A DNA stretch of 64,000 nucleotides from Acridotheres tristis (Eukaryota; Chordata; Aves; Passeriformes; Sturnidae). Positions 1 to 11,000 of this stretch are shown one piece after another. The translations under genes were made by a program, and so were the position numbers. Within the stretch, counting starts at the first letter, position 1, and every line of letters starts with the position of its first letter. The stretch spans positions 11,884,479-11,948,478 of the forward strand of contig CM072899.1 in the NCBI GenBank assembly GCA_037013685.1, given 5' to 3'. A model generated the notes under the pieces. The model saw only the letters and a list, made by a program, of their open reading frames with translations, had not been told where the DNA came from and did not search any database.

Positions 1-2770
1 CAGCAGCAGTGGCTCAAAATGGAGAGCAGTAGGCAGTCAGCAGGTGGGCAGGGAGGGAACTGAGGCTTCAGCAATCAGTGCTGCCCACTCCTGCCCCACA
101 GCAGCCCCATCCACCCCACTGGAATGCACAGCTGGAGTCTGCCACCAGAGCTGCCTCGGGGGGGGCTCCCCCTCCACCTGCCCACGCAGGACCAGACTCG
201 ATGCCAACCACCTTCTTCTCCGTGTACTGCAGCAAGGCAGGGCAGTGGGCCAGCACAGCTGCTGAGCAGAGCCCCAGCCATCTCACAGCCCCATCTGCAG
301 ACTTTGTCCCTTTACACATGAGGGGAGCAGGAATGTGAAACCCTGGCAAATATCGTGGCTCACCATCCCTCCAGCAGTACCCTCCCCTGACCCCTGCAGT
401 GCAGAGCAGGATGAGCCTGTGAGCAGAGGAGCTAGGCTGGGCTGAGGTCTCACCCTTCACAGGGATGGTGGGACTGAGGAATCCCTGTACAAATCCACAG
501 CTTGTCCTTGCTCAGGGCTCACTCTGAAACCTGCCCCATCATGCCAGGCCTATGCAGCTGGTGCTCTGCTCAGTCTTAAAGTGCTCATCCACTTGCACCT
601 GGAACCTTGATCCCCTTGCTGGGTGCCCTGACCAGTCCTGAGGTGGATGCTCATCCACTTGCAAATGGACCCACAGTCTCTCTGAATGCCTGGGACGGTG
701 CCAGCCTGGGTCCCTATGCTACCCCCAGCCCTCCTACCTGCTGTGCTCAAATTGGTCAGGAGCCACCAGTCAGGTGCATGCTCTGCTTCCTCCTGTTTAT
801 TAAAACCAGCCAGTGATCTTTGAGACACTGTTTCCCGCCTCCTGCCCTTCCTCTCGCCCTGCTGAGAAGATGCCTCGCTTCCCAGCCCCATGGATGCACA
901 GCACCCACCATGCTCCTCTTGGTGCCCTGGTGTGCTAGGTTCCCCAGCGGTGGCAGACCCAGCATTGTCACCACTGTGCCCAGAGCCATCCCGTTCTGGG
1001 GACTGTCTACTACAGTCTCAGCTCCTGGTCTCCAGCTATATCCAGGATGCTGCCATGCCTGACCATGTGCAAGGCAAGGGGCTTCTTGCCACTGGACACA
1101 ACCTGGTGCCAACCTCTGCCAAGAGCCATGCCCCCCACGGCTCCCATGGATGTCTGCTCCCCAACCCATGTCCTGGAGCAGGAGCTGTGACCAGGACAAG
1201 GAGGGTCACCCCACAGCCTCTGGTCATGGCATCCAGGGTATTTCCCCCCAGCCCTTGCTTACCTGCTGGAAACAGGTGTGCTGTGCTCTGTGGACTACCC
1301 TGGTCTCGCACAATTTGCACAGATCCAGCCGTTATCTTGTTCCAAAGTCCCCCACTTAGGACTACAGTAGGACTATAGTCCTACTGAAACCATCACACCT
1401 CCCTGGGCTTTATCACAACCTAGAATTGGTTGCAGGAATTTCTGAGTCACATTTGGCCCAGGCCAATGGGGACACGGCAGCGGAAATCCGGGCTCAAATG
1501 TTTGACCGGTAGCAAGGTGTATGTGAAGGCAGTGGGCAGGGCCAGGCAGGCATCAGAGAATCCTCGATCCTCTGGATGGTAGAATGGGGCTGACAAGCAG
1601 CAGAAGCAGTGACATCCATTCTCCGGACCACATTTTCCAGAGTTGGAGCAACTTTTCTCCATCCCTGGTGCCTGGTGGGGGCAGCCTGTGGCCACCTTGG
1701 CTCTTTGTAGTGACCACATCCGAGGTCCCACAGCTTTCAGTGATGCTGAGCCTCTTCCTTCAACCTATTCCTGGCCCTCCCTGTCCACCCTCATGCCCAT
1801 CTTCAGATAAATGCATGTTCAACACAGGCACCCACATACAACTGTTGCCTCCTCCTTTATCCTCTTCCCATCATTTATTCACTGCCCTAGCATGGAATGA
1901 GAGGTCATCACAGGGCTCCTGCTTGGAAGCAAATAGCACTCCGTGTCATTTATTGCCTCCTTATCACTGCTCCTTGTGATCACTGCTCCTTCTGATTACT
2001 GCACCCGTGCCATTCCTTCCTGCACCCAGCCTCCATCCTCCCCCCTGCCCCCCAGGCTGGTCACTCTGCCTGTGGCCCCTCCTCACCACTCCAGCCCCCC
2101 ACCAGCTCTCCCAGCCAGCCTCTGGAAGGGCTGCAGGACAGGACCACAGCTCCTGGCACTGCCAGTGTGACTCCTGAATGCCGGCCTGAACTCAGCCCCC
2201 AGCCGCTCAGGTGACAGAGCCCCAAGGGACAGCGGGATGACAATTGATGGTGACCCTTGCTCAGGGCGCTGTGGATCAATGCTGCTCTTTGCTCACCTGT
2301 TATTTCCTCTTCAACAAAAAGGGAGGGACGGAGGGCACCAGGATCATCTCAGCCTCCCCTTCCCACACTTCCTTCTCCTTGCTGGCAGCCAGCTTGACCC
2401 CGCTGAGGTCATGCAGCCTTTGGAAAATAGATCTTCTTCCTTGAGCCTAGGTCAGACTGGAGATGCTGGCAGCTGCCAGGCATGAGCCTCACAGCTCACC
2501 ACAGCCACTGTGGCAGTGCAGTCCTGCCAGCCAGACCTGGAGCCATGGCCACCACAGACAATCCCATCTCTGGGTGCCACAGCCCAATTCAACCATTTTG
2601 CCTGAAGTCCCCATCCCTTGGTCACCTTGCCCCAGGCCACAGCGACACTGAGGCAGCCTAGGAACTGGCTGTGAGCTCCTGCCCAAGCCCCCTCCCAACA
2701 CCACCTCGAGCCCAAGTGCTGCATCCATAGCCCCTGCCCTGGATCCCCAGCAGAGGGAGAGACGGCACAG
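1..2770. other. intergenic, no gene supported
   Basis: No open frame here resembles a known protein and none has convincing splice sites. The short frames on both strands overlap each other, as expected in GC-rich non-coding DNA. In mammals SLC26A6 lies on this side of CELSR3, but I could not find any of its transmembrane exons. Visible items are a 22-bp perfect palindrome (1365-1386), a repeated phrase near 589 and 649, and a 16-bp tandem near 1965-2000. Confidence 0.6.
1365..1386. repeat. 22-bp perfect palindrome
   Basis: The 22 bases equal their own reverse complement, with arms CAGTAGGACTA and TAGTCCTACTG and no spacer. The left arm is preceded by a near copy of itself (AGGACTACAGT, 1358-1368). 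Confidence 0.85.
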
Positions 2771-2793
2771 AGGCCAGCACCATTTTATAGACT

Positions 2794-2799
2794 TTTATT
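2794..2799 (-). terminator. CELSR3: CELSR3 polyadenylation signal
   Basis: Reverse complement reads AATAAA inside GGAAATAAAAGTC. It is the only canonical hexamer on the minus strand between the stop codon and this point, so cleavage is expected 10-30 bases further on, near 2765-2785. Confidence 0.75.
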
Positions 2800-3041
2800 T
2801 CCAAATCTGGCGCTTCCATGATACACTTTTACACAGCCAAAAGGGGGGTGTGGGCATCTCCCCACTCCCTGCCAACAGAGTCAGGAGACAGAGAGAGGAA
2901 AAAACCCCTGACCAAATCCCCCAAAAGGAAAAAAATCCAAACTCAATGAGGATGCTCCCCAGAGCCTAGGCCACAGCACTACAATCAGGGATCAAGCTGC
3001 AGACTGGTCTGCAAGAAGCAGATTCCTGCTTCTTGACTGGT

Positions 3042-3093
3042 CCAGCTCTGCAGGGATGGGCACCAGCTCTGCAGGGATGGCCACCAGCTCTGC
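3042..3093. repeat. 21-bp tandem repeat in the CELSR3 3'UTR
   Basis: CCAGCTCTGCAGGGATGG plus three bases occurs at 3042-3062 and 3063-3083 with one mismatch. A third partial copy starts at 3084. Confidence 0.8.
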
Positions 3094-5035
3094 TGCTCTC
3101 TTTTTGGCACTTGACACTTGCTCTCCATTTGGCAGCAGCGCAATAAAGAGCCCTGTGCCCAACTTGGCAGAAACATGGGCCCTACAGCGCAGTAGGGACA
3201 GGATCCCAGGACTCTGCTGCTGGCACTGCACAGCCGGAGAGAAACTTGTAAACGAGCTTGTTTCCAAAGGCAAAGATGGGCAGCGTGGAGGTGTCTGGCT
3301 GTTCCCAGCATGTGGGGCCAGCAGGCTTTCCCTCTGCACACTGATCCCAAATGGCATGTAAACATGTCAGCAGGCCTTTCTCTCCTCATCCCTGGGAAAA
3401 GGATGACAGTGAGCCTGCCTCATCAGGGCTGTGCTGGGGGCCCAGGGCACCCCCAGTCACCAGCCCTTCTGTTTCCTCCGTACTGTCCCCACTGACTCGG
3501 GGAGGCAGCCAAGAGGCCCTGGCCTCCCTAGAGGCCTGAGGACAGCAGCACCTGTAAACATGTCAGGCTGGGCTACAGTTAGATGCCATGGCAGTGTGGT
3601 AGTAAGGCAGTAAAGAGCACATGGTCATGCAGCCCCGAGAGCACCATGGGGGTCAAAGGGAACATGCTGGCCCCGCTGAGCTGAATGTCCTGGCCTGAGG
3701 CTGAGGTAGGCACAGAGGAGTGCCATCTCACAGCACAGCCAGGGGTCAGGCCCCTGGTTGAGCAGAGACACCATCTGGGTAGCCTGAATTTCCAGAGGGG
3801 GCAAAGTGCAGTTTATGTCCATCTCTCAAAATTCAGGCCACTCTGAGCTGGAATCCTCTGCTACTGAGGGGAGAGCAGGTACACACAGAGCCTCCAGGGA
3901 ACCAGCTAGATACAACTTCTGTGGGCAATGCTGGACCCTGAAACTGGAGTCACACCATGCTCCTGTGGATGTTAGTCCTTTGCAGAGTGAGGACTGGCTC
4001 TGGAAAAGCCAAGCCTGCTGCTAAGCAGGGCAAGGGTCATCCAGCTCCTTTACCAGATCCACAAATCAACAGAGGTTTGTTCTGTAACATGCAAGTTAAA
4101 GAGCACAACACCCAGTGGGTAAAAACACAGTGCTCACTTGCTGAGCCAAGGAAACCAGCACTGAGGAGAGTGGAACCATCCTGGTACAGGACAGGACTGC
4201 ACAGCAGAGCTTGTCTCCTTCCCAGCAGGTTCCTAGTGCCAAAATTGCTGTCCCATTCATAGCTACTCTCACTGGCGTACAGCCCCAGCTCACAGACAGG
4301 GGCAACCCCAAGGGGTGGTCCCATGGCAGGGCAGAGGGAGGCTTGGCTGCAGAGGGCTGAGGGACACCAGGCAGGAAGAGACGTTTGGAGTTGCACAGTG
4401 GGAGGGTGGGGGGACAACAGGGCCATCTGCCCTGCAGTGGAGATGGGACGAAGTGCCAGCAAAGCCTTAGGGACTGCCTGGCACTGTTTTTCCAGTCCAC
4501 TGGGATTGTGTTCTAGTAGCCCCAGGGAAACTGGCAAGGGGCTGTTGGTGAAAACAAATGCTCCAGGTCCTGGGAACAGACCATCCGTAAAAATAACCAT
4601 AGAAATTTCTCATCTCTCTGATTACAAAGATACAAAAGGATATAAAAACCTCCCTGCTCCCATATCGTATCCATTTCTGTCCCCCTGCCACTGCCCACCC
4701 TTCACATACACACAGGCACACCCCACACACAAACAGCTTGCAGAGAAAGAGCTTGGCCCCAGGGGATCGGAGATGCCACCCTCACCCAGTACTACCTGTC
4801 ACACCAGACAGGTGATGGAGAGCATGGTGGCAGCTGGGAGCCTGGAGGCTCCTGGCAGTGCATGGTGTGGGCTGCTGGCCCCTCAGCCCACAGGGCAGGG
4901 GAGAGCAGGGTTGGTTCTGGGCCTCTGACAAGCATCAGTCCTGGCCCCTGCTCCATGGGGATACCAAACCTCAGCTGGCAGTGCCTGGCGAAGGGCCCTG
5001 CTTCTTCCATCTCTCTTGGGATCAGTTTCAGCCCC

Positions 5036-5063
5036 TCAGGAATGGCCATCGTTTCTCATGATT
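5036..5063 (-). CDS. CELSR3: CELSR3 exon 35: last eight residues and stop
   Basis: 28 nt including TGA at 5036-5038. Acceptor tract TTTTTCTTTCCTCTGAGAAG. Joining to exon 34 gives E-I-M-R-N-D-G-H-S-stop, matching human E-V-P-R-S-E-G-H-S in length and in the final GHS. An alternative AG three bases upstream would start the exon at 5066 and insert one Arg. Confidence 0.88.
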
Positions 5064-8000
5064 CTTCTCAGAGGAAAGAAAAACAGTGTTAAGCCATGGC
5101 ATCTCTCCCAGGCTCCAGCATCCTTTTCCCACTATGCCAGATGGGAACAGGGCAGAAAACCTCTCCTGTCTCAGGGCAGGAACTGTCTCCGAGTCCCTGA
5201 GATTAGGGAAGAGGGAAGGGGTGGGGTGGAGCGGGAGCAGCACCAGCAGGGAGCAGGGCTAGAGGGAAAGAAGTGACATACTGGAACAGGGTGCCTGGGG
5301 AGAAATGTGGCTGGGGATGGCAGGGCTTCCCTGGGACTTGGGCTCCCTCCTCTCCAGCCAGCCTGGCCCTTGCATACATCCATTGGGACTTAGAGCCAGC
5401 ACTGACCAAGGGATCAGCCAAGAGGCCAGCCTAGCTGCACAAAGCATCTTCCCTGAGTACCCACAGGCCACAACCAAGGGCCATCATCTCTTGGGCAGAG
5501 AGGACAGACTCACATACGCAGAGGCTTCTGCTTGTGCTGCACTACAAGCATCTGGAAATGTCCCACCTGAGGCTTCTCCCTACCCAGTCACTATTCAGGA
5601 CCCTTACACAGCCCTCTCCCTCCAAACTAAACCCCTTTTGGAAGAAGCCAGGCAGGTGGACAATGCACAAGATCAGCTGAACAAGGCCTGGCTGAGGAAG
5701 GAAGGAACACACTTACTCTGAGTCTGGTGACAGCTCTGAAATGCTGTGGGAGGTGGCAGAGTGAGGTGTTGAGGGACACACTGCAGAGGGCGTTGAGGTC
5801 TGCATGGCAGAGGGGGTGGCGGTGGTCTGGGGGCCTGAAGGTGTGCTGGAAGATTGCACCGAGGACAGGATGGAGGAGTTAAAAGAAGCAAGGATGGAAG
5901 AAAGGATATCTAACTGTTCAGTGGAAGGATGTTGGCTGGGAATGGCCTCCAGGTTCTCCCTAGAAGGCTGTCTCCTTGACAGTGGTTCTAGGTTTTCCCT
6001 AGACAGCTGCCTCCGAGAGAGACTCCCCAGGTTGTCCTGCGAGGGCTGCCTGCTAGGCACCGTGTCCAGAGGCTCTCTGGAATTAGATCTTCTGGACAAA
6101 AAGTCCAGTTGCTCCCTTGAAGCTTGTCTAGCTGATGTTAGTAGGTCCCTTGAAGGCTGTTTTCTAGAAAGCAAATCCAACTGCTCTCGAGAAGTATCCC
6201 GACTTGGCAACATGTCTATTCGGTCTCTGGATACTTGCCTACTTGGCAACGTGTTTAGCCACTCTCTAGAGACTTCTCTTACTGGCCCACAGTCTAGCTG
6301 CTCTCTTGACCCAAATCTGCAGGGTAACGTGTCAAGGCAGTCTCTGGAGCCCTGCCTCCGGGGCAGTGTGTTCCCATGATCTCTCTGACTGGGCCTAGTA
6401 GCGAGTAGATCCAAGTTTTCCCTAGATGCATGTCTGCTTGGGATACTCTCCAGGTGTTCAGTAGACCCATGCCTGCTGGGAATAGTGTCCAGCTCCTCTC
6501 TGGACCCACGCAGACTGGGCACAGCTTCCAAGCACTCTCCTGAGTTGTGCCTGCTCAGCTGCTCCCGGGACATCTGTCTCCTCATCAGCATGTCAAGCTG
6601 CTCCCGGGACGAGTACCGGCTGGCTGGCTGTGACAGACTGCCAGCCCCAGAGTAGATCCTGCCATAGGAAGCAGCAGGGACAGCCCTGTGACCCAGCGTG
6701 GACGTCTTGTACCACGTCAGCTCATTGGTCATCCTGCCAACAGATGGCAAGCCCTGGAGAGTCGGAGGGTACTGGAGGCGGTTCTTCAAAATCCCTGCAC
6801 CGGACAAAAAGAGAAGTCAAATATTTGCACAATAGCAAGAAGAGGAGGAAAACCAGGGAGATTAGCCATGGGCATGGCCACACAGGTATGATGCTGAGCT
6901 CTCAGTGTCACGTCAACCTGAGACAGGCAAGGCCACCCTTGCCTGCTTGCTCCAGATTGTTACCTTTTCTCTGCCGTTGGGTCTGGGTGAGGGAGTTCTC
7001 ATCCCCACTGGTCAAAGCCAGGTCTGGCTGATTATTGTTGGCCGCATCCTTATTGACATCAAATCCCAGCTTCCGCTCGGAGCCCCACTTCTGCAGAGCG
7101 CAGGGGTGAACCTCGCACTCGCCCAGAGCTGGCCAGTATGACATGAGGTCATTGCCATCCACATCTGATGAAGGACACAGCAAACCAGAGAAGAGGGAGA
7201 GAACATTTCCATGAGCAGCATCACAAGACACGGCCTGACTCCCAGGGAGCTGAGCTCATTCTTTCCCCTGCCAGAGCCCCGGGACTTGCCTTTGGGAGTG
7301 GTGTTGGCAGGGTTAGTGAGGAGGCGCTCACTGTGTGCCGCCCGCTTGAGCTGGCGCTGGAAGCGGCCCCGCAGGCGCACGTTCTCCTCACTCTCTGAGG
7401 ATGGGATGGAGAGGCTGCGCTCTTCATCCAGAGACAGGTCACTGTCCGAGTCAGAGTCCTGGTCTGTAGGAACATGGTGTGTCAGGGAGACATTTGGAAT
7501 GAAGGTGGGAGGAGTTCCTGCCGGCAGCACCAAGAAGGCAGAACCATCCCAGGCTGACCATGCTTGTGAGAGTGCCTTACCCTTTGTTGCCTCTCCCTTA
7601 ACAGCAGCCTGTGCCAGCTCCCCTGGCCCTATCACCAGGTACCTGTGATAGGAGCCCAGCTCCATCTCATTGTACCTTACCGTAAGGCAGCTGCAAATAG
7701 CCCTGAAATCCCCTCTGCCTCCTCTTCCAGGCTGAGTAAACCCACGTCCCTTAGCCTCTGCTTGCCTGTCCCACACCCCAGCCCCAGCTGGTCCAGTGAG
7801 TCAAATGAATGCTGTACTGGAGAGCCCAGTGTCCTCAGAGATCCTACAACAGCCAATGTTCCCTCTGTTGCCTTCCCCACTTCTACCTCCTTGGGGACTG
7901 GCCATCTTTGCCATCTGTCCAGGGGGAGGCTGTGCTAAACGGCTTCCTCTCCATCCTATCTACCACGTGTTTGGAAGTTGCAGGTGAACATAGAGTGGAA

Positions 8001-11000
8001 GATGTAACCATTCAGCCAGAGCCTACACCAGGAAAATCTTTCCAAAGCCGGAACAGGGCTGAGGCTTACCTCCCCCAGCATCACGGTGGAACATTGCCAT
8101 GTCGATGTCTGTGGGGCCGGCGTGAGCCAACAGGCTGTGATCCAGGGCCGAGCCCTGACGTGCTGCCATGTTGTCTCTGAAAGAGAGAAGGCTCCAAGTG
8201 TCACAGTGGCAGGAACCTCTGGCTCTGCCCAGGCACCGCTGACCCCCAGACCCCTGGCTGCTCCCTACCTGAGGTAAGCTCGCTGGCTGGAGTGGGTGCG
8301 GGCAGAGCGCACGCTGCTCACCGAGGACACTGTGGAGGCCCCCAGGGTGATGCGGATGAGCCCGCTCTCCTCAAACAGTGCTGTGTTGTTGTAAGCGTTG
8401 GGGCCCTGGGGAGGAGGGAGAGGGCATGTGTCCTGTTAAGGAGTTGCCATGGCAGTCCAAGGAAAGTGGGGCTATCCCTGTCAGCTCCTGTCCCAGACAT
8501 GCAGCCTGAGCCCAGCACCCCGGGCTGCTCTGCTCTCGCCCACCTGTGTGCTCCTCGTGGCCTCCTCACTCTGCCCCTTCTTGCTGAGGCAGGCCAGCTT
8601 CCATGCCTCCCACACCTCCTCATTCAGTACACAGAACAGGATCAGCACTGCCAGGCCCTGTGGGGAGAGATGCCATGAGAGACAGCCCTTCACTGCCAGC
8701 TGATCTGCTTGCTCACAATAACAGTGGGACAGTCCCTGGCTCCTCCAGAGTCCAGTGTGGCCACTGGACTGGGATGCACCAAAAACCCCCCAATACCAGT
8801 GACAGCTAACATCCATAGTGGCCATAGATGAGGGAGGACTGGGTGGGGTGTCCACCTGTCTGGCAGTAGCCAAGGAGCAAGTGACAGGGTCCCCTGCAGC
8901 AACATCAGCCCCAGTGGTGGGAGGAAGTTGGCAGAGTGCTGCCATGGATCATATTTTGGGTGTCCAACACCTCCATCACATTCTCTTATTCTGCACTCTC
9001 AGGACATGGAGGCGCCTTCCCTCCAGATGGTACTTGCTATCCCTTGGATGTTACCTCTGAACCAAATGCCTTGCAGCCACCTCCTGCTCCGTGTGACTGC
9101 TCACCACAGGCACAGCAGCAAGGAGGGGCAAGAGTCACTCAGTGCCACAGAGGTGACAGCAGAAGGGACAAGGAGCTCAGCGAGATGTTGGGAGCTCAGC
9201 ACAGGACACCCACTCTCCACAGATGGCTGTGGGGACCACAGGGATGCTCTCCTGGGCTGACCCGTGCCCTCCCCAGCAGAGGCCAGGAAGTTACCTGGAG
9301 GCTGCAGAGGACAGTGTAGAAGTAGTGGAAAGCCAGGACACTGTTGTTGACAGCCAAGAGGCCAAAGAGCCAGGTAGTGCTAATAACTAGAAGCAGAACA
9401 AAGGAGCTCCGTAACGTCATGCTGGAGAGAGAGAGACAGACAGGGACAGACACACACCGAGAGGTTAGTGCGTACTGTTAATCTACAGTCTAGTGCTCAC
9501 AGAGATCCAGAGGGGAAAGCTCCTGCAGAGACCTCCCTGCTGTGCCCAGCACTGCAGGCACATCCCTGCACAGTGGCCCAGCTCCCCCTGATTCTCAGGC
9601 CTTCCCTTCTGGATCACACATGGCAAACACAGGGGCCCAAATGACACAGGTCATTTAGAGCCACAGAGAGCTCAATCATGCTCCAGGGCTGGCTCAGGAG
9701 GGAGTGGGGAAAGGGCTCAGGAGCATGTAGGAGAGGAGGAAGCAGCTGCTCATAGCTGACAAGGCTGAGTGCTGAATCCAAGCGGACACAAGAGGTGGCT
9801 GTGAGGGCAGGTGGTGAAAGGGGACCAATTGGGAGGTCAGTGTGGAGATGGGGATGTAGGAACAAGAAAGGATAAAGTTTAGGAAGGATTAATGTAGCTG
9901 GCAGGTGTGGGAGAGGAGAGTGGCTGCAAGGCTGACACTGATGCACAGAAGGATCCTCTGTGATGGTAGAAGGAGAAAGATGGTCACTGAAAATGCTAAA
10001 AACCACTAGCTGCCAGAGCTCTGCTGGGAGTTTGGCCACTAATACTCACAGAACCGATTTCTTCTTGGTCTCCTTTTGGCCTGGGGAACAGGACATCTTG
10101 GCCACAAGCAGGAACATTACCCCATTCATCTGAAAGTGTTGGCACTGATTAGAAGCTGTGTCAAGGGCTGGCTCTGACCTGACCTCCCCAGTGCAGACTC
10201 CAGGTTTGCCAGTTCCTGCAAACATCCCCTCCTTTCCCCTTCATGCCCAAGCCGTGGCCTTCCCCGGGTTTGGCTAGAGTGAGGAGGGACAAAAAGAGGG
10301 CCTCTAACTGAGGGACACAGAGAATGGGACAGGCAGTGGGCAGCCAAGGAGGGGTGAGTGCCCATGGTGCAGAGAAGGGGGCAGGAGAGGGTTTTGGGTG
10401 AAACAGGACAGGGTTTTACCACAATGACGACAGTAATGGGGCCTGCAAAGCTCCAGACCAGCTTATCATGAATGGAAATCCAGCAGAAGTCGGGGTTCCC
10501 GTAGCCCTCAGGATCCAGGCCAACGGCCAGCCCTGCAGGAGGAAGGGAGAGGTCAGGTCCAGACCCTTGGACCCCAGCAGCCTTGGACTTGTCCAAACTA
10601 CGTCAATCTCATGCGAGCACTGTCAGCACGAAGGGTCTTTCTCCGTGCTCTTTGCCCTGTGCATAGGCTTCCCCACCACAGGGGGAAGGAGTCAGCAAGA
10701 CTCAGCAACAGGGACTTTATTTCTTTTTTCTCAGGTGTCCCTGGCACAGCCAAGTCCAGGAGGCATTCACTGCCAGCAACAGGTCACCCAAGTATACAGG
10801 CCTGGGAAACCAAGAGAGTTTAACTAGAAGACCTGAGGAGATGTGCTGAGAAATTACTTCTTAGTAGGCAAGATGATAACCCTTTATAGTTATCACCACA
10901 GCACTGTTGACCATGGCAAGCCCACCCCCAGCTCTCCACACTGGATGAGCTGGGCAACACGAGGTGGTCAGGAGACTGCGGAGAAGCAGCATGGCTGTTT

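Larger units (their letters stand above)
2780..5035 (-). other. CELSR3: CELSR3 3' untranslated region
   Basis: This runs from the base after the CELSR3 stop codon to the only minus-strand AATAAA hexamer downstream of it. It gives a UTR of about 2.25 kb, in the range known for mammalian CELSR3. No long open frame on the minus strand looks coding. A 21-bp repeat (3042-3093) lies inside it. The exact cleavage site is inferred. Confidence 0.75.

Noticed and set aside
756..1199. 147-residue minus-strand frame near the left edge
   Set aside because: Considered as a possible SLC26A6 exon because of human synteny, but it has none of the transporter's conserved helices.
5804..6379. 191-residue plus-strand frame rich in Cys, Leu and Ser
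   Set aside because: Mirror image of the 39-nt repeats of CELSR3 exon 34; its apparent periodicity is inherited from them.
5887..6609. CRISPR-like regular repeats
   Set aside because: The regular spacing comes from a coding repeat of 13 codons in a vertebrate exon. There are no unique spacers between identical repeats.
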